NCBI GenBank assembly: GCA_009746045.1
Contig: RPFO01000312.1
Span: forward strand, 1,498,639-1,562,638
Reading direction: 5' to 3'
Origin: Mesostigma viride
Taxonomy: Eukaryota; Streptophyta; Mesostigmatophyceae; Mesostigmatales; Mesostigmataceae
Length of the DNA: 64,000 nucleotides
Shown here: one piece after another, positions 54,201 to 64,000 of the stretch
How the letters are laid out: each line of letters starts with the position of its first letter
How positions within the stretch are numbered: the stretch's first letter is position 1
The notes under the pieces: generated by a model
Told to the model about the DNA's origin: nothing
Databases searched by the model: none
The model's input: the letters and a program-made list of their open reading frames with translations, nothing else
Made by a program: the position numbers and the translations under genes

Positions 54201-54595
54201 TTAATGCGGGCACCCCAATTTAGGCACAACTAGGCATTTCAGGCTATTTTTGGCACACCTGGGTCACCTTAACTGTTATATGGAAATAAACTAACACCCA
54301 TTTCACCGGAAAACTATCCATACTCCATGGCGTCAACTTGATTTTATTCGTTCTTCTATGTCTCGGAAGTCAGGCGCAATGCCTACGAAAATCACGCATC
54401 ATCATTCTGAGCAACATGCATTCTAAACTGTTTCTAGCCGCGCCGACGCAAAATTTCCCTAGGCTAAGCTGATAACGGCACGTTGGCAGCCACATGTCAT
54501 TACGCGAGCGCGCGAGTGAAAACAGTTTCCCGCCAAAGTCACGTGATACTTTCTCAATGCACGTTGTAATTACCAGGTTATGGCGAATATCCCAT
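54201..54595. other. Unassigned repeat-rich spacer
   Basis: No ORF or terminal repeat recognised. It lies between the truncated LTR element and a minimal LINE end. Confidence 0.35.
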
Positions 54596-54662
54596 GTTCC
54601 CCTCCCACTGAGGACTTATGCTCACGTGACGCAATCAGTGACGTGTACATTAATTAATTAAT
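54596..54662 (+). mobile_element. Minimal LINE 3' end (CACGTG stem-loop family)
   Basis: GTTCCCCTCCCACTGAGGAC, then ACTTATGCT, then CACGTGACGCAATCAGTGACG, then TTAATTAATTAATGG. It is the same terminal sequence as at 43548-43612, severely 5'-truncated. Confidence 0.7.
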
Positions 54663-55869
54663 GGCAAATATACCCCCCAAACCTATGCATCACCTTCGTT
54701 CCCGGACCCATCGGACAACTTTCCTCCGTCACAAGTGGCGAGGCGCTCTCGGCGCGGCGCGAAATTCGACAGTAATTGTCAAACCACCCGACATAGTCTA
54801 ACGGACTATGGGTTAAGTTGGGTTGACCCCTTGAAAACCTCGAACCCAACTTAAGGCGTGTATTGATGTATGCATGATTGTATTCCCACGCCTGTTATCC
54901 TATATATAGACGGAGTCCCACCAACTTCAGGCGTGAACCCAACTCAAGGCGTTATTGTTGTTGCTGTTGAATCACGCCACGCCGCACATGGGCAGCAGAG
55001 ATTTGGAAATGGCCGAGGACACCACAAACAAAGTTACTTAGCGGCCGAGGTGGGTGGGGGGTTGGGGGGTTGGTGGGTGGGGGGTTGGTGGGGTGGTGGG
55101 TGCATGGGGTGCACACTAGGAAGTCGGGTTCTGAGATTTTTCTCAAGATCCTGAGATTTCCTGAGATTTTTCTCAGGATTCCTGAGATTTTCTCAGGGTT
55201 TCCTGAGATTTCCTGATTTTTTCTCAGGATATCAGGAGAAATCCTGAGAAACCCTGAGACTTTTCTCAGGATTCCTGATATTATATCAGGACTTCCTCTT
55301 GAGAATCTTGAGAAGTGCCTGAGATGCGTCTCGCGAAACACTGAGAAACACTGAGATTCGTAAAAAAATCCTGAGAAATCCTGAGATCCTGAGAAAACCC
55401 GCTGAATCAGAAAAAATCAGGAAAATCAGGACACTTAACAGCACAAAAAATCAGGAAAATCAGGACACTTAGCATGGCACAAAAAATCAGGAAAATCAGG
55501 ACACTGAGCATGACACTTGAGAACTCTCAAGTGCATGAAGACAGGACACTTATGCAATATATGTGGATGCAGAAATGATGCAGTTGACACACATGTTCAT
55601 TGGAAATAAATAAATATAAGTGTGACAAGCACACAACAAGTTACATCAATCCATCATTACATTATATTAGGAATATAATCAATCCCACTCCTCATCAGTG
55701 TATGCAGCACTGTCAGAGTCCGCATAATTTACTACCACACGTTGCCTCTCACTTCTCCTTTGTGTGGGAATGCATGCCTCACCGTCGCTGCTCAGCGACA
55801 AATCACTAGCAATGTCATCAGGGCTTGATGCGCTGCCACTAGCCGCTGCCATGGACTTGCCAGCAATGC

Positions 55870-56110
55870 TCTTGCCACGCGAGCGGTTTGGTGCAGCGGC
55901 TGTGTGTGTTTCTACCAATGTGTCCGCAGTGCGCTTGCCACGCGAGCGGCTTGGTGCAGTGGTTGCTTGTGGTTCTACCAATGTGCCAACAGTGCGCTTG
56001 CCACGTGAGCGCCTTGGTGCAGTGGTTGCTTGTGGCTCTACCAATGTGCCAACAGTGCGCTTGCCACGTGAGCGATTAGGTGCAGTGGTTGCTTGTGGCT
56101 CCGCAGCCAT
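55870..56110 (-). repeat. In-frame repeats in the last transposase exon
   Basis: Four to five units of 60-66 bp encoding variants of RSRGKRTVGTLVEPQATTAP. Each has a basic RGKR core like a minimal AT-hook, so this tail may bind DNA; that role is inferred. Confidence 0.85.
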
Positions 56111-59100
56111 GCGTGCAGTGGTTGCTTGTGGATCTATGGGTGCAGTGCGATTACCTTGTGAACGACCTCGTGTTGTCATGTCTCTTCGCTTAACACACAG
56201 TGTCACCTTGCGCTGCAGGTTCATATCAGCATACACGTCTGTGGTTCTCAGCTGAGCACCTGCAGCACGGGATAATACATGCTGGGCTGCACTACACGTT
56301 TCCTTCACCATTTGCCACGGCAATTTACAGTGCACGATGGCTATCTCAGGTGCATACTCTGGATCAACTACAAAACCAACTGAACATACACTCCCGGGAA
56401 GGACTAAAGCATCCTGCTTGGGCGCTCGCTCCCCTAAAGGTATAAGCGTCAATCCCTCTAAAGGGAGCTCTTTCACAGAACCGACATCAAACAGAGCGAC
56501 CTTTAAAAGAACTTGCCTACTCCATCCTTCCGTCGGGGCACGGAGGAAACTATGCAGAATGTGTGTGATGCGGCCATACCTAACCCCCTCTTTACCATAA
56601 ACCATTACTCCTGAGTTGCGATGGCGAACAGTTTGTCGAAGGTCGGCGACTGCAGTTCGGTAATTGCTGCCATTGATGTGGATTGAGTCATGCTCGTCAC
56701 AAGCAGGCTCCATGCCACACACCGCCGCCGTAATCATCGTGGGGAGGCGTGGCTCCTGGTTTTGCGTGATCCACTGCTTAACCAGGCCAGGTTGCCAACG
56801 TGAACGAGCCGACGCCTGCAAGTGACAACATAGGCAAGTACATCACATTGCAAAATCAATTAAACATACAATTAACATAGTTGTCCCACTTCATAAAATT
56901 ATCAACATAGTGAAAAAAAGCATCTTCATCATTGCATGCACAACCAGATATTGCGTGTAGACAAGGACATAAGAATGTCACTGTGAAATCTAGAAAATCA
57001 ACCACATTAAGCACGAGTAAGCAAATCAGAAGAATGCAGGAAAAATGATAATCCTATGTACATGCGTTGCAAGATTACACCCTCCTTTCGGCTGAACTGA
57101 ATTAAAATTACCAATGCGAGGGTGTACAAATGTAGCATCGGTTTCTACAAGAAACTCACCAGAATTCAATTCCATATCCGGGCTCGTATGTTGCATGCTG
57201 AAGTGCGAATTCCAGCAGCAGTTGTAAGGCCTCAAGCTGCTCGACCTCAGAGAGAGTATATGCTTGTTGACGAAAGCGCTTGCTCGGCAGAATACACTTG
57301 GACGGATCAGTTTCCAGAATGTCCCACACAGACGGGAAGCCTTGACCCTGAAAAAAAAAACACATGAACCAAATAGAAAAAAAAGAACGTAAGTACATGT
57401 TTTGCATACACTTAACCTGCTAGAAACACTCGCTGAAACATGGGAAATGTGCATGCAGCCAAGCAAACACGAAGTTTGTTTAAAAAACTTACCCACACAG
57501 TCTGGCGCGTGAAGTAGCTCAGGATGTTCAATGCCTCGAAGTCCATGAAGAAGTTCCCATGGAGCATTCCACGTTCTTGTTTGACAATGGCCCAGAAGTA
57601 ATCACCGCCATTGGCGCTCACCCCATGTCATGCTCCGGCCATCAGGCAGGCCAGCATACCGGATCTGTTCCGCCAAGTGAGATGCAGCATGGACTGATCT
57701 TGACATTTCTGACGCTGGCATAACACACTCTAATGCTACCACCGCACGCACCATCATTTCGCCCACTTCGACTAACTGCGATTGAGTGAGGCACCTTGCT
57801 GAAAATACAGCATTAAAGGCCACAGACAGCTGGACAAATGCCGCGCGGGCATCCGGATGCAAACGATTGCGCAACACGACCGGCAACAACAAGCACAAGT
57901 ACTTGTTCTTGTCACTTGTTTTCATCGTCTCATCGCTTTTCCCGTCAGCGGCTAGTCCGTGGTACCGCCCAGGCACATAGTCTGGGAGGCGGTCGAACGC
58001 CTTTTCCACCTCTGCATTCAACAGAAACATGGTATGATACACAGATGTAAACGATCACATTGACAATTTGATTAGAAAATTATGTCAGAGGCGAATTCTC
58101 AGAGTGGCCAAACACTGTCAGCCCAAATGCTCCGGCAAATCCTGACACTAACCCCATAAATAGTTATTGAAAAAATGAAAGGAAGTCTTACAAGCAACAT
58201 GTTTACCCTAACAAGGGCACTTGGTTTGATGTGGTACACAGAAACCTCTAATGACAGTGGACTACGTCATGGGATCTATGGACCAACACAGCAATTAAGC
58301 AATCTTGGCAGATGACAACATGAAACACTTATATAAAATACCAACAAACAACATCCAAACCAATTCCAATAAAAAAGCATATACACATCCATGCACAGAC
58401 ATACCACGGGTGGCCGCTTTCTCCTCCGACGTGAGTTGACAGGGTGGATGTCGAGAGTTTTTTTTAATGCTTATTGTCCGGACACCGTTCTTCGCCACTT
58501 TCTCCACCTCTTCCGTGGTAACCCAGAGCTCCTGATTAAGGCCCAGTTGTTGCAGCCTTGCTCGAACAGCAGCGGTATGAGCTTTCCCTGCACATAATAA
58601 AAAAGGCCACAAAGGACAACACAATATCAACGAAACGCACAATCAATAATCAATCAACAAGTATGTAACAAAAATTTGTCCCTTGCATATGACAAAGTTT
58701 ACAAACTGCACACTAGAAAAAAAAAGAACACTGTCGCGTGCTACTTACCGCTGGTGCAGTTGAGTATCCGGAGCAGGCAGTTCGGGCCAAGGTGAAATTC
58801 ATCCACCAGATGTCGAATTAACAGCTTGGTCCAGTACGGCAGCTTGCCGAATATTTCAGGTTGCACCCCCAACTCTTCCCGACAATATTTCAGGTACCCA
58901 TCATAATCCATTTCTGGAGGGGCAGCTCCAGTCCCGGATGGTCGCGCAGGGTCACCTTCCTTCAAAAGCGTAGAGTGCCCTAAGTACACAAGCTTCCCAT
59001 TGGAAAAAAAAGTTGCTTCCCATTCTGGCCCATGTAACATGCAGCCGCAGTATCCAGCATCTGGGATGTTTAGTGACTTTGCAAAAGCTGGGTAGTCGTG

Positions 59101-59879
59101 GATTACCCACAGTAGGAGCGCCTGCAGGCGCACAGGTTGTAACTGGCCGCCCTGGTCATCCACGATGTCGCATACATAAAAACCATTCCACATCGCCACA
59201 AGCTCATCAACCGCCAACTCCCAGTACACCTGCATTCTTTTTGGAGCCTTGCCCTTGGCGGCACTTATCAGCAGAACCATAGGTGAGAAGTTCTTGTTGA
59301 CAAATACCCACTCAGGTAAATTGTAGCAAGCCATAAAAGCTGGCCAGCAAGAATAGTTTCCCATAAAGCTACGCGGACACACTCCGTCAACCGCCATCCC
59401 GAATATAAGATTACGCAGCTCAGTACGAAACTGCGGGTAAAGATTTTTTACATGTTGTACAGCCGGACAGTCTGCAAAAAGAAACAGGCAAGGAAAGAAC
59501 AAACCACAAAGAATGCATTGAAGCAACGGTAAGAAATACAGATACATCACTTAACACGACACTGACCTTGCCAGGCAAGATTCAATAGCAAGATTCAGGG
59601 TTACTAACGTTCTAGCTCTACATACCAAAGTAACGCGGCGTTGTGTAACTCTATCGGCAAGCAAAGATAAAAAAAAAACAAGCAATGGCCAGATGTAGAG
59701 GCTATGGATTACGAACCTTTGACTCCGTCGACAGTCCGCGTCGGCGAATCTGCATCCTTGTTTTCTTTCTCTCCTGCATACCTCAGTGCCATTGACATCT
59801 TCTCCATTCTGAACCAGCCCCGAACCCTGTCCAGCAAAGAAAAAACTCTGACTTGCCGATAGGGCTTCCTCGTATTAAG

Positions 59880-60530
59880 GGGACTCGTCACCAAAACACC
59901 AAAAAATCAATAAAAATTCAAAACTCGCATTAAACCTATGCAAACAGTGCCCAAAAGTGATTGGGGACACAAAGTAGCATTTATGACGATTTGTCGTGCA
60001 CTTACTAGGGGTACTACCCCTGGCATGTGGCTAAAAATAGCACAAGACGCTAAACCGTTCTTGCCGCCCAACGGTCAATAGGAGCATCTGTTTGACCTGC
60101 CCATACATTCCAAACGAGTTCCCCCTCTCCTCGACCGTTTGAGCTACTAACATGGGTCGGCGGGGCAGGTTTGTGAGAGTTATTAATTTTCCCGCCAAAA
60201 TACGGTCTTTTTTCGCGGGAAAATTAATAACTCTCACAAACCTGACCCGCTGAACCATGTTAGTAACTCAAACGGTCGAGGAGAGGGGGAACTTGTTTGG
60301 AATGTATGGGCAGGTCAATCAGATGCTCCTATTGACCGTGGCGTGGCAAAAACGGTTTAGCGTCTTGTGCTATTTTTAGCCAAATGCCGGGGGTAATACC
60401 CCAAGTAAGTGCGCGACAAATCGTCATAAATGCTACTTTGGGTCCCCAAACCCATTTGGGCATTGTTCGCATAGGTTTAATGTGAGTTTTGAATTTTTAT
60501 TGATTTTTTGGTGTTTTGGTGACGAGTCCC
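59880..60530. mobile_element. 651-bp foldback (inverted-repeat) insertion
   Basis: Two arms of roughly 310 bp, about 95% complementary by eye, centred near 60205. The ends are GGGACTCGTCACC and its complement. It sits inside the transposase N-terminal exon. I could not find a convincing target-site duplication, so its class is open. The RNA would form one very long hairpin. Confidence 0.9.
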
Positions 60531-60989
60531 ATGCCGTCTGTGTCTGTGTATATCTCATAACGAGGTTCGGCGCACTTTGGGCACTGCTGGAGATCCTTAT
60601 CTTTGTAAACATAATCGTCACACTTGCAAGCATCGTATACTTTATACGTCAAGCCCAAGTCTCGCAACAGGCGTCTAGCCGCCTCAACAGAAGCCGGCAA
60701 GACATTGCCAGGTGGTAGGAGAGAACTAAAAAGGGCCAGCTGTGCGTCTGCGAACTTCCGAGTACAACCTCCTTGGCCCCATTGCGTTAGCAATTGTAGG
60801 GCCGCCACAACAGCTGGAACGTTAGATCCTGGGTATAAAGGCGTCTCCAAATGTACTCTGTTTGCAGCAGCATCGAAATTCCTGGCGAATTCCATAGCTG
60901 CCTCAGGCCCAGTTCGGTACTCATCCGCCCATCCCTCCATGAGGAAGTCGTCAAGGCCTTGTTCCTCCATGGTTGAAAATCGCTAAACA

Positions 60990-61084
60990 ACCAATGGTGG
61001 CGGCAGCAACGGGGACGGCCCGCGGCCGCCTTGCCGCGGGCCCTCCCCGTTGCTGCCGCCATGGCTACCATGGCGGCAGCAACG
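60990..61084. repeat. GC-rich hairpin next to the transposase start
   Basis: CGGCAGCAACGGGGACGGCC (from 61001) pairs with GGCCCTCCCCGTTGCTGCCG (61039-61058). A third copy of GGCGGCAGCAACG follows at 61072. It lies 20-110 bp upstream of the presumed transposase ATG at 60970. Confidence 0.75.
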
Positions 61085-61335
61085 AGGTGTTTTTGTGGCC
61101 CCCGGCTGCGTCCTTGCATGCCTAAAACGCAAAGGAACGAAGGGGCACCGACCGCGTCTGACTGTCGAGCTAGCCAACGGACCGCGTGGGCCATTCCCGC
61201 GGCTAGCTATGCGTCAGTTATGTTAACAGTCAAATTTGCCGGGTAATCTATGTGACCGCAGCTTCTTGATGCGGATTCAATCCTACTCGAACATGATGTC
61301 AACTTTGCACCGTTAAGCATGGCAGTGAGAGGCCC

Positions 61336-61644
61336 GAATCCGATACTTTGCGCCTTATTAGCCCCTTAGCCTGTCAACGTCACACCAGTGTGTGACCACC
61401 TTCATTCAGGATTCGGTGATACTTATTTCTTATTTCACCTCTCTGGTTTCTAATTGGATACTAAATATACCGATTTCCCCGAATCCGATACTTTGCGCCT
61501 TATTAGCCCCTCAGCCTGTCAACGTCACACCAGTGTGTGACCACCTTCATTCAGGATTCGGTGATACTTATTTCTTATTTCACCTCTCTGGTTTCTAATT
61601 GGATACTAAATATACCGATTTCCCCGAATCCGATACTTTGCGCC
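61336..61644 (+). repeat. 145-bp tandem duplication upstream of a start codon
   Basis: Copies start at 61336 and 61481 with GAATCCGATACTTTGCGCC; they are nearly identical. A third copy of just those 19 bases (61626-61644) abuts the ATG at 61645. Confidence 0.93.
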
Positions 61645-62594
61645 ATGGCGTTCAGATCAGCAGGATTCGCTCCTAAAGTAAGATCCTGTCGACTTCCGCC
61701 GGGAGAGATGATTGACGGTAGATGGGCCAAGATCGGACGGAGTTCCTTTTTGCCGCGCAAAATTGACACCCGGAATCCGCACAGTGCCGTTGTGCGGATT
61801 CAAAACTTGCGCCTTAATTGTCATTAAGAAATGACAACGGCGCCAAGGATGGAGCACGCAAACGCGTTAATGTCGGCTGGGGGTGGTCTGGTTAGTGGGG
61901 AAGAATGGTGGGGATCACCGCCGATCCAGTAAAGTGGGCAAAATTTCGTGCCTCCAAGTCCGTAGAACTACACCCGGCCTCTGAAGCATGTGCAAGCCGA
62001 TTGTCGGCTGCGGACTCTTAGGGAAGTCGTCGCGACGCAATCGAAGGAGTGGTTGCTGGAGGGTGTAGCAAAGAAGGACCAAGATCAAGAACTGCTGAGG
62101 GATGTTTGTGCTCGGATCAAGGCGATTTGTTGTGAATTCTTACCAGCACTGGCCCAGGACGAGTTAAATGATGCAAAGGCCAATTACTCTGCAGCCGTTG
62201 CGGCGGAGAGCAGCAGGAAACTGAATGAAGTCCTGAACGGACCGACAGAGGCGACAACCGCAGTGAAGCCTCTCCCCGATCCTCCTGCTTTGGCTGAGCC
62301 TGAAGCGATAGTTGAAAGGGAGCTAGCGAGGCGTCTATCTTACCGAAAGCACGAGGCCTATCTAGCGGCAAAGAGAGCTGCCAACAGAGTGGCTAAGGCT
62401 GAACAGCAACGTGCCCCGCTTGCCTGCGTAACCAACCAGCCCAAACAGGTAATTAAACAAAGAATACTCATGAACTGCCGTGTCTTGGTATGCATCCGTT
62501 GTGTATGACGAGTGCAGTCAGCAATCTGTAGTGCAATCGGTGTTCTCTGAACGTAGTTTCTTTATAACAGATGAGAATGAACGCCGCTATGTGA
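61645..62594 (+). CDS. Small helical protein of unknown function, 3-exon model
   Basis: Model: 61645-61677 (MAFRSAGFAPK, donor GTAAGA), 61966-62448 (donor GTAATT after CCAAACAG) and 62571-62594 (acceptor TTTATAACAG, then MRMNAAM-stop). All introns are phase 0, giving about 179 aa. The middle exon is charged and Ala/Glu/Lys/Arg-rich, with predicted long helices (KEWLLEGVAKKDQDQELLRD; ERELARRLSYRKHEAYLAAK). An acceptor at 61986 would also keep frame. No family is recognised. Support comes from a long open frame with good splice sites. Confidence 0.5.
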
Positions 62595-64000
62595 GTGGTA
62601 CTACGGGACGGTGGGCCTTGGGCTGGACCGGTTCCATGAGTTAGAATTAGTTGGCCAGTTTTGTATGGCCATTTCTAGTTCGTTAAGTTAAGTAGCAATT
62701 AAGTTACTGTTGCTGACGGCTCATGAGGCGAGCCCGGGCTACGCCGCCCTAAAGTGCCATTTGCACGATGTTCTAGGTCTTTTTTTCTTGTCATCGGATG
62801 TATGGGGTATGGGTATGGCGGATTACAAGAAATTTAATGCTGCCCTAATCGCGTCAGCCTTTTGGCTGGCGGTGGCCGATTAGAGATGGCGCGTGACTGA
62901 CATAGCTTGAACAGTCACGTGACTGTGAAAAAGAAATTGAAATTACCCTCGTCGGTTTTCTCCCCGCAGCTGGGTTCTTGGCCGACGAGAGACTATAAAA
63001 TACTTCGCGTTTGCCTGCGCGTGGCACCTGTACGGAACTCTGAAGCCATGAGTAAGATTTCCGTGCCACGCTGCAGTGCCTACCGCTTTGCTGCGGAGTG
63101 TCGCAGCAGGGTTGCAGTTCCTGACTGCTGACTGCCGAAGGAAGGGTGGTCGGGTTACTTTTAGTGGGCATTGTGATGGACGACAGGTCTGTCGGCCCTC
63201 GCGTAAGTAGAAAAATATTTACCAGCATCCGCTCTTATGGGTGCGTGAGGTCTCGGGAATGTGGTGGGGACGAATTCCGGAATTATGCAATATTTCGATT
63301 CAGACCGAGACTTAAGGGGCCAGTTTAACAGACGGACCTGGGCCGGGCAGGACCAAATATTTTGGCCGGCCCAGTTGCGCTTGCGCTTTATCGGCCGCTG
63401 GGGTGTGTGATGAGAGCCTGCTCATCAACTAAAACCTGAAATATGGAAAGTTACTCCCCCAGGTGACAACGTTGACAGTAATCGAGATATGGTGGCATCG
63501 GGTGACGTCCTACAAGTTGTCGTCACGTTAGGGCGGCACTGGCCTTTGAGGGAGGTCCGTGATCGTTAAACGAGGCGTCTTCTTCCTTGTCTTTGCGTGC
63601 ACATTCAACACCCTCTTTTACTGGCCGAGGGTGGAAGGCTGGGGGGGGCAGTTAGAATGCGGTGGGATATATTGCTTGAGAACACTGTAGGCTTGGAGCA
63701 ATGAATTGCTTCCTTCATTAGAAAATAGGTTTACCCTTTATCAACGTTCCTCTCACCGGCTGCGCCGCCAGTGACCGTTGGGTGCAGACCGTTGGCCCGT
63801 GGCCACACGATGACAGGTAGCAGTCTAGTCACTGCATCGTGCGATCACAGATCAATGCACGCTGCAGTACGGTCCCTATCTAGGATACTCTAGTACCGTC
63901 CAATGACAGGACACTACGTATACTGGGTACTGACATCTGTCACGTACCTCAGTACCCAAAGTACCTATCTAGGGAAACGTATGCGACTCGACTAGCATTC
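62595..64000. other. Right-edge region with a possible promoter and first exon
   Basis: CTATAAAATAC at 62991 resembles a TATA box. Downstream, ATG at about 63176 begins MDDRSVGPR followed by a strong donor GTAAGTAG. The short palindrome CAGTCACGTGACTG (about 62910) lies upstream. The rest to 64000 shows no coding frame, only short repeats of GTACC and CTATCTAG near the end. A gene starting here and leaving the window is possible but weak. Confidence 0.25.

Larger units (their letters stand above)
55679..60970 (-). pseudogene. CACTA transposase (Tnp2/Transposase_21 family), multi-exon, interrupted
   Basis: Minus-strand pieces: 60970-60531 (N-terminus with PLYPGSNVPAVVAALQLL and the zinc-ribbon-like CKCDDYVYKD, CPKCAEPRY), 59879-59717 (KPYRQVRVFSLLDRVRGWF), 59471-58749 (MAVDGVCPRS, YNLPEWVFVNK, LLWVIHDYPAF), 58587-58405 (HPPCQLTSEEKAA), 58011-57622 (LPVVLRNRLHPDARAAFVQL), probably 57575-57493 and 57347-57160, and 56815-55679. 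Phases agree from 59717 to 57160. The link to the last exon does not, so an exon or exact site is missing there. The order matches plant Tnp2 transposases. A 651-bp foldback splits the N-terminal exon, and simply removing it does not restore frame. Confidence 0.82.
55114..61080 (-). mobile_element. CACTA (Tnp2-type, EnSpm) DNA transposon, right end not found
   Basis: The 3' end of the minus-strand element starts CACTAGGAAG at 55114 on the plus strand. It is followed by about 400 bp of dense subterminal repeats (CCTGAGATTT, TTCTCAGGA, and later AAATCAGGAAAATCAGGACA), as expected for CACTA elements. The transposase gene fills 55679-60970. No matching TAGTG end was found to the right, so the 5' terminus is lost or very diverged. 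Confidence 0.8.

Noticed and set aside
61086-63990. Right terminus of the CACTA element (TAGTG end)
   Set aside because: TAGTG strings at 61888 and 63163 are not preceded by the complement of GGAAGTCGGG or by subterminal CTGAGA repeats.
1-64000. tRNA, rRNA or other structured RNA genes
   Set aside because: No cloverleaf-like or rRNA-like sequence was seen by eye; a covariance search would be needed to exclude small ncRNAs.

Overview
This is a eukaryotic nuclear window with GT-AG introns, long repeat-filled introns and several classes of retroelement and DNA transposon. A green-lineage alga is the most likely source, by inference. The reasons are a secreted SOUL-type haem-binding protein, degenerate plant-type telomeric heptamers, GC-rich exons in mixed-GC DNA, and an LTR element with a plant-style initiator-Met primer-binding site. 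I cannot name the species.

Layout. 188-8483 (-): nine phase-consistent exons of a B-box/RING-like zinc-finger gene that runs off the left edge. 9475-12649 (+): a complete three-exon SOUL haem-binding gene, divergent from it, with a precisely bounded hAT-type MITE in intron 1. 13352-21480: a retroelement block with one near-full-length, frameshifted LINE (ORF1, endonuclease, RT), a LINE 3' end carrying an 830-bp (GGAT)n array, and an ORF1-only LINE derivative. 24132-47697 (+): a 23-exon SIN3 co-repressor scaffold gene (about 1797 aa) with PAH1-3, the HDAC-interaction domain and the SIN3 C-terminal domain. 47840-55113: nested repeats, including LINE fragments, a second ORF1-only LINE, a piggyBac-like TTAA element and an LTR with its primer-binding site. 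55114-about 61080: a CACTA (Tnp2-type) transposon on the minus strand whose transposase is split by a 651-bp foldback insertion. 61645-62594 (+): a small unrecognised three-exon gene behind a duplicated promoter. The last 1.4 kb holds at most a weak first-exon candidate.

Main observation. Almost every long intron of the SIN3 gene contains one to four extra degenerate copies of its own exon-intron junction: exon end plus donor, or acceptor plus exon start. The introns of about 157 bp have none. The SOUL gene, and probably the zinc-finger gene, show the same thing. The introns therefore appear to have grown by repeated duplication of their splice junctions, leaving arrays of decoy splice sites. 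A second pattern is that retroelement 3' ends here carry a terminal stem-loop followed by a TTAATTAA-type tail, and other elements have inserted into those tails.
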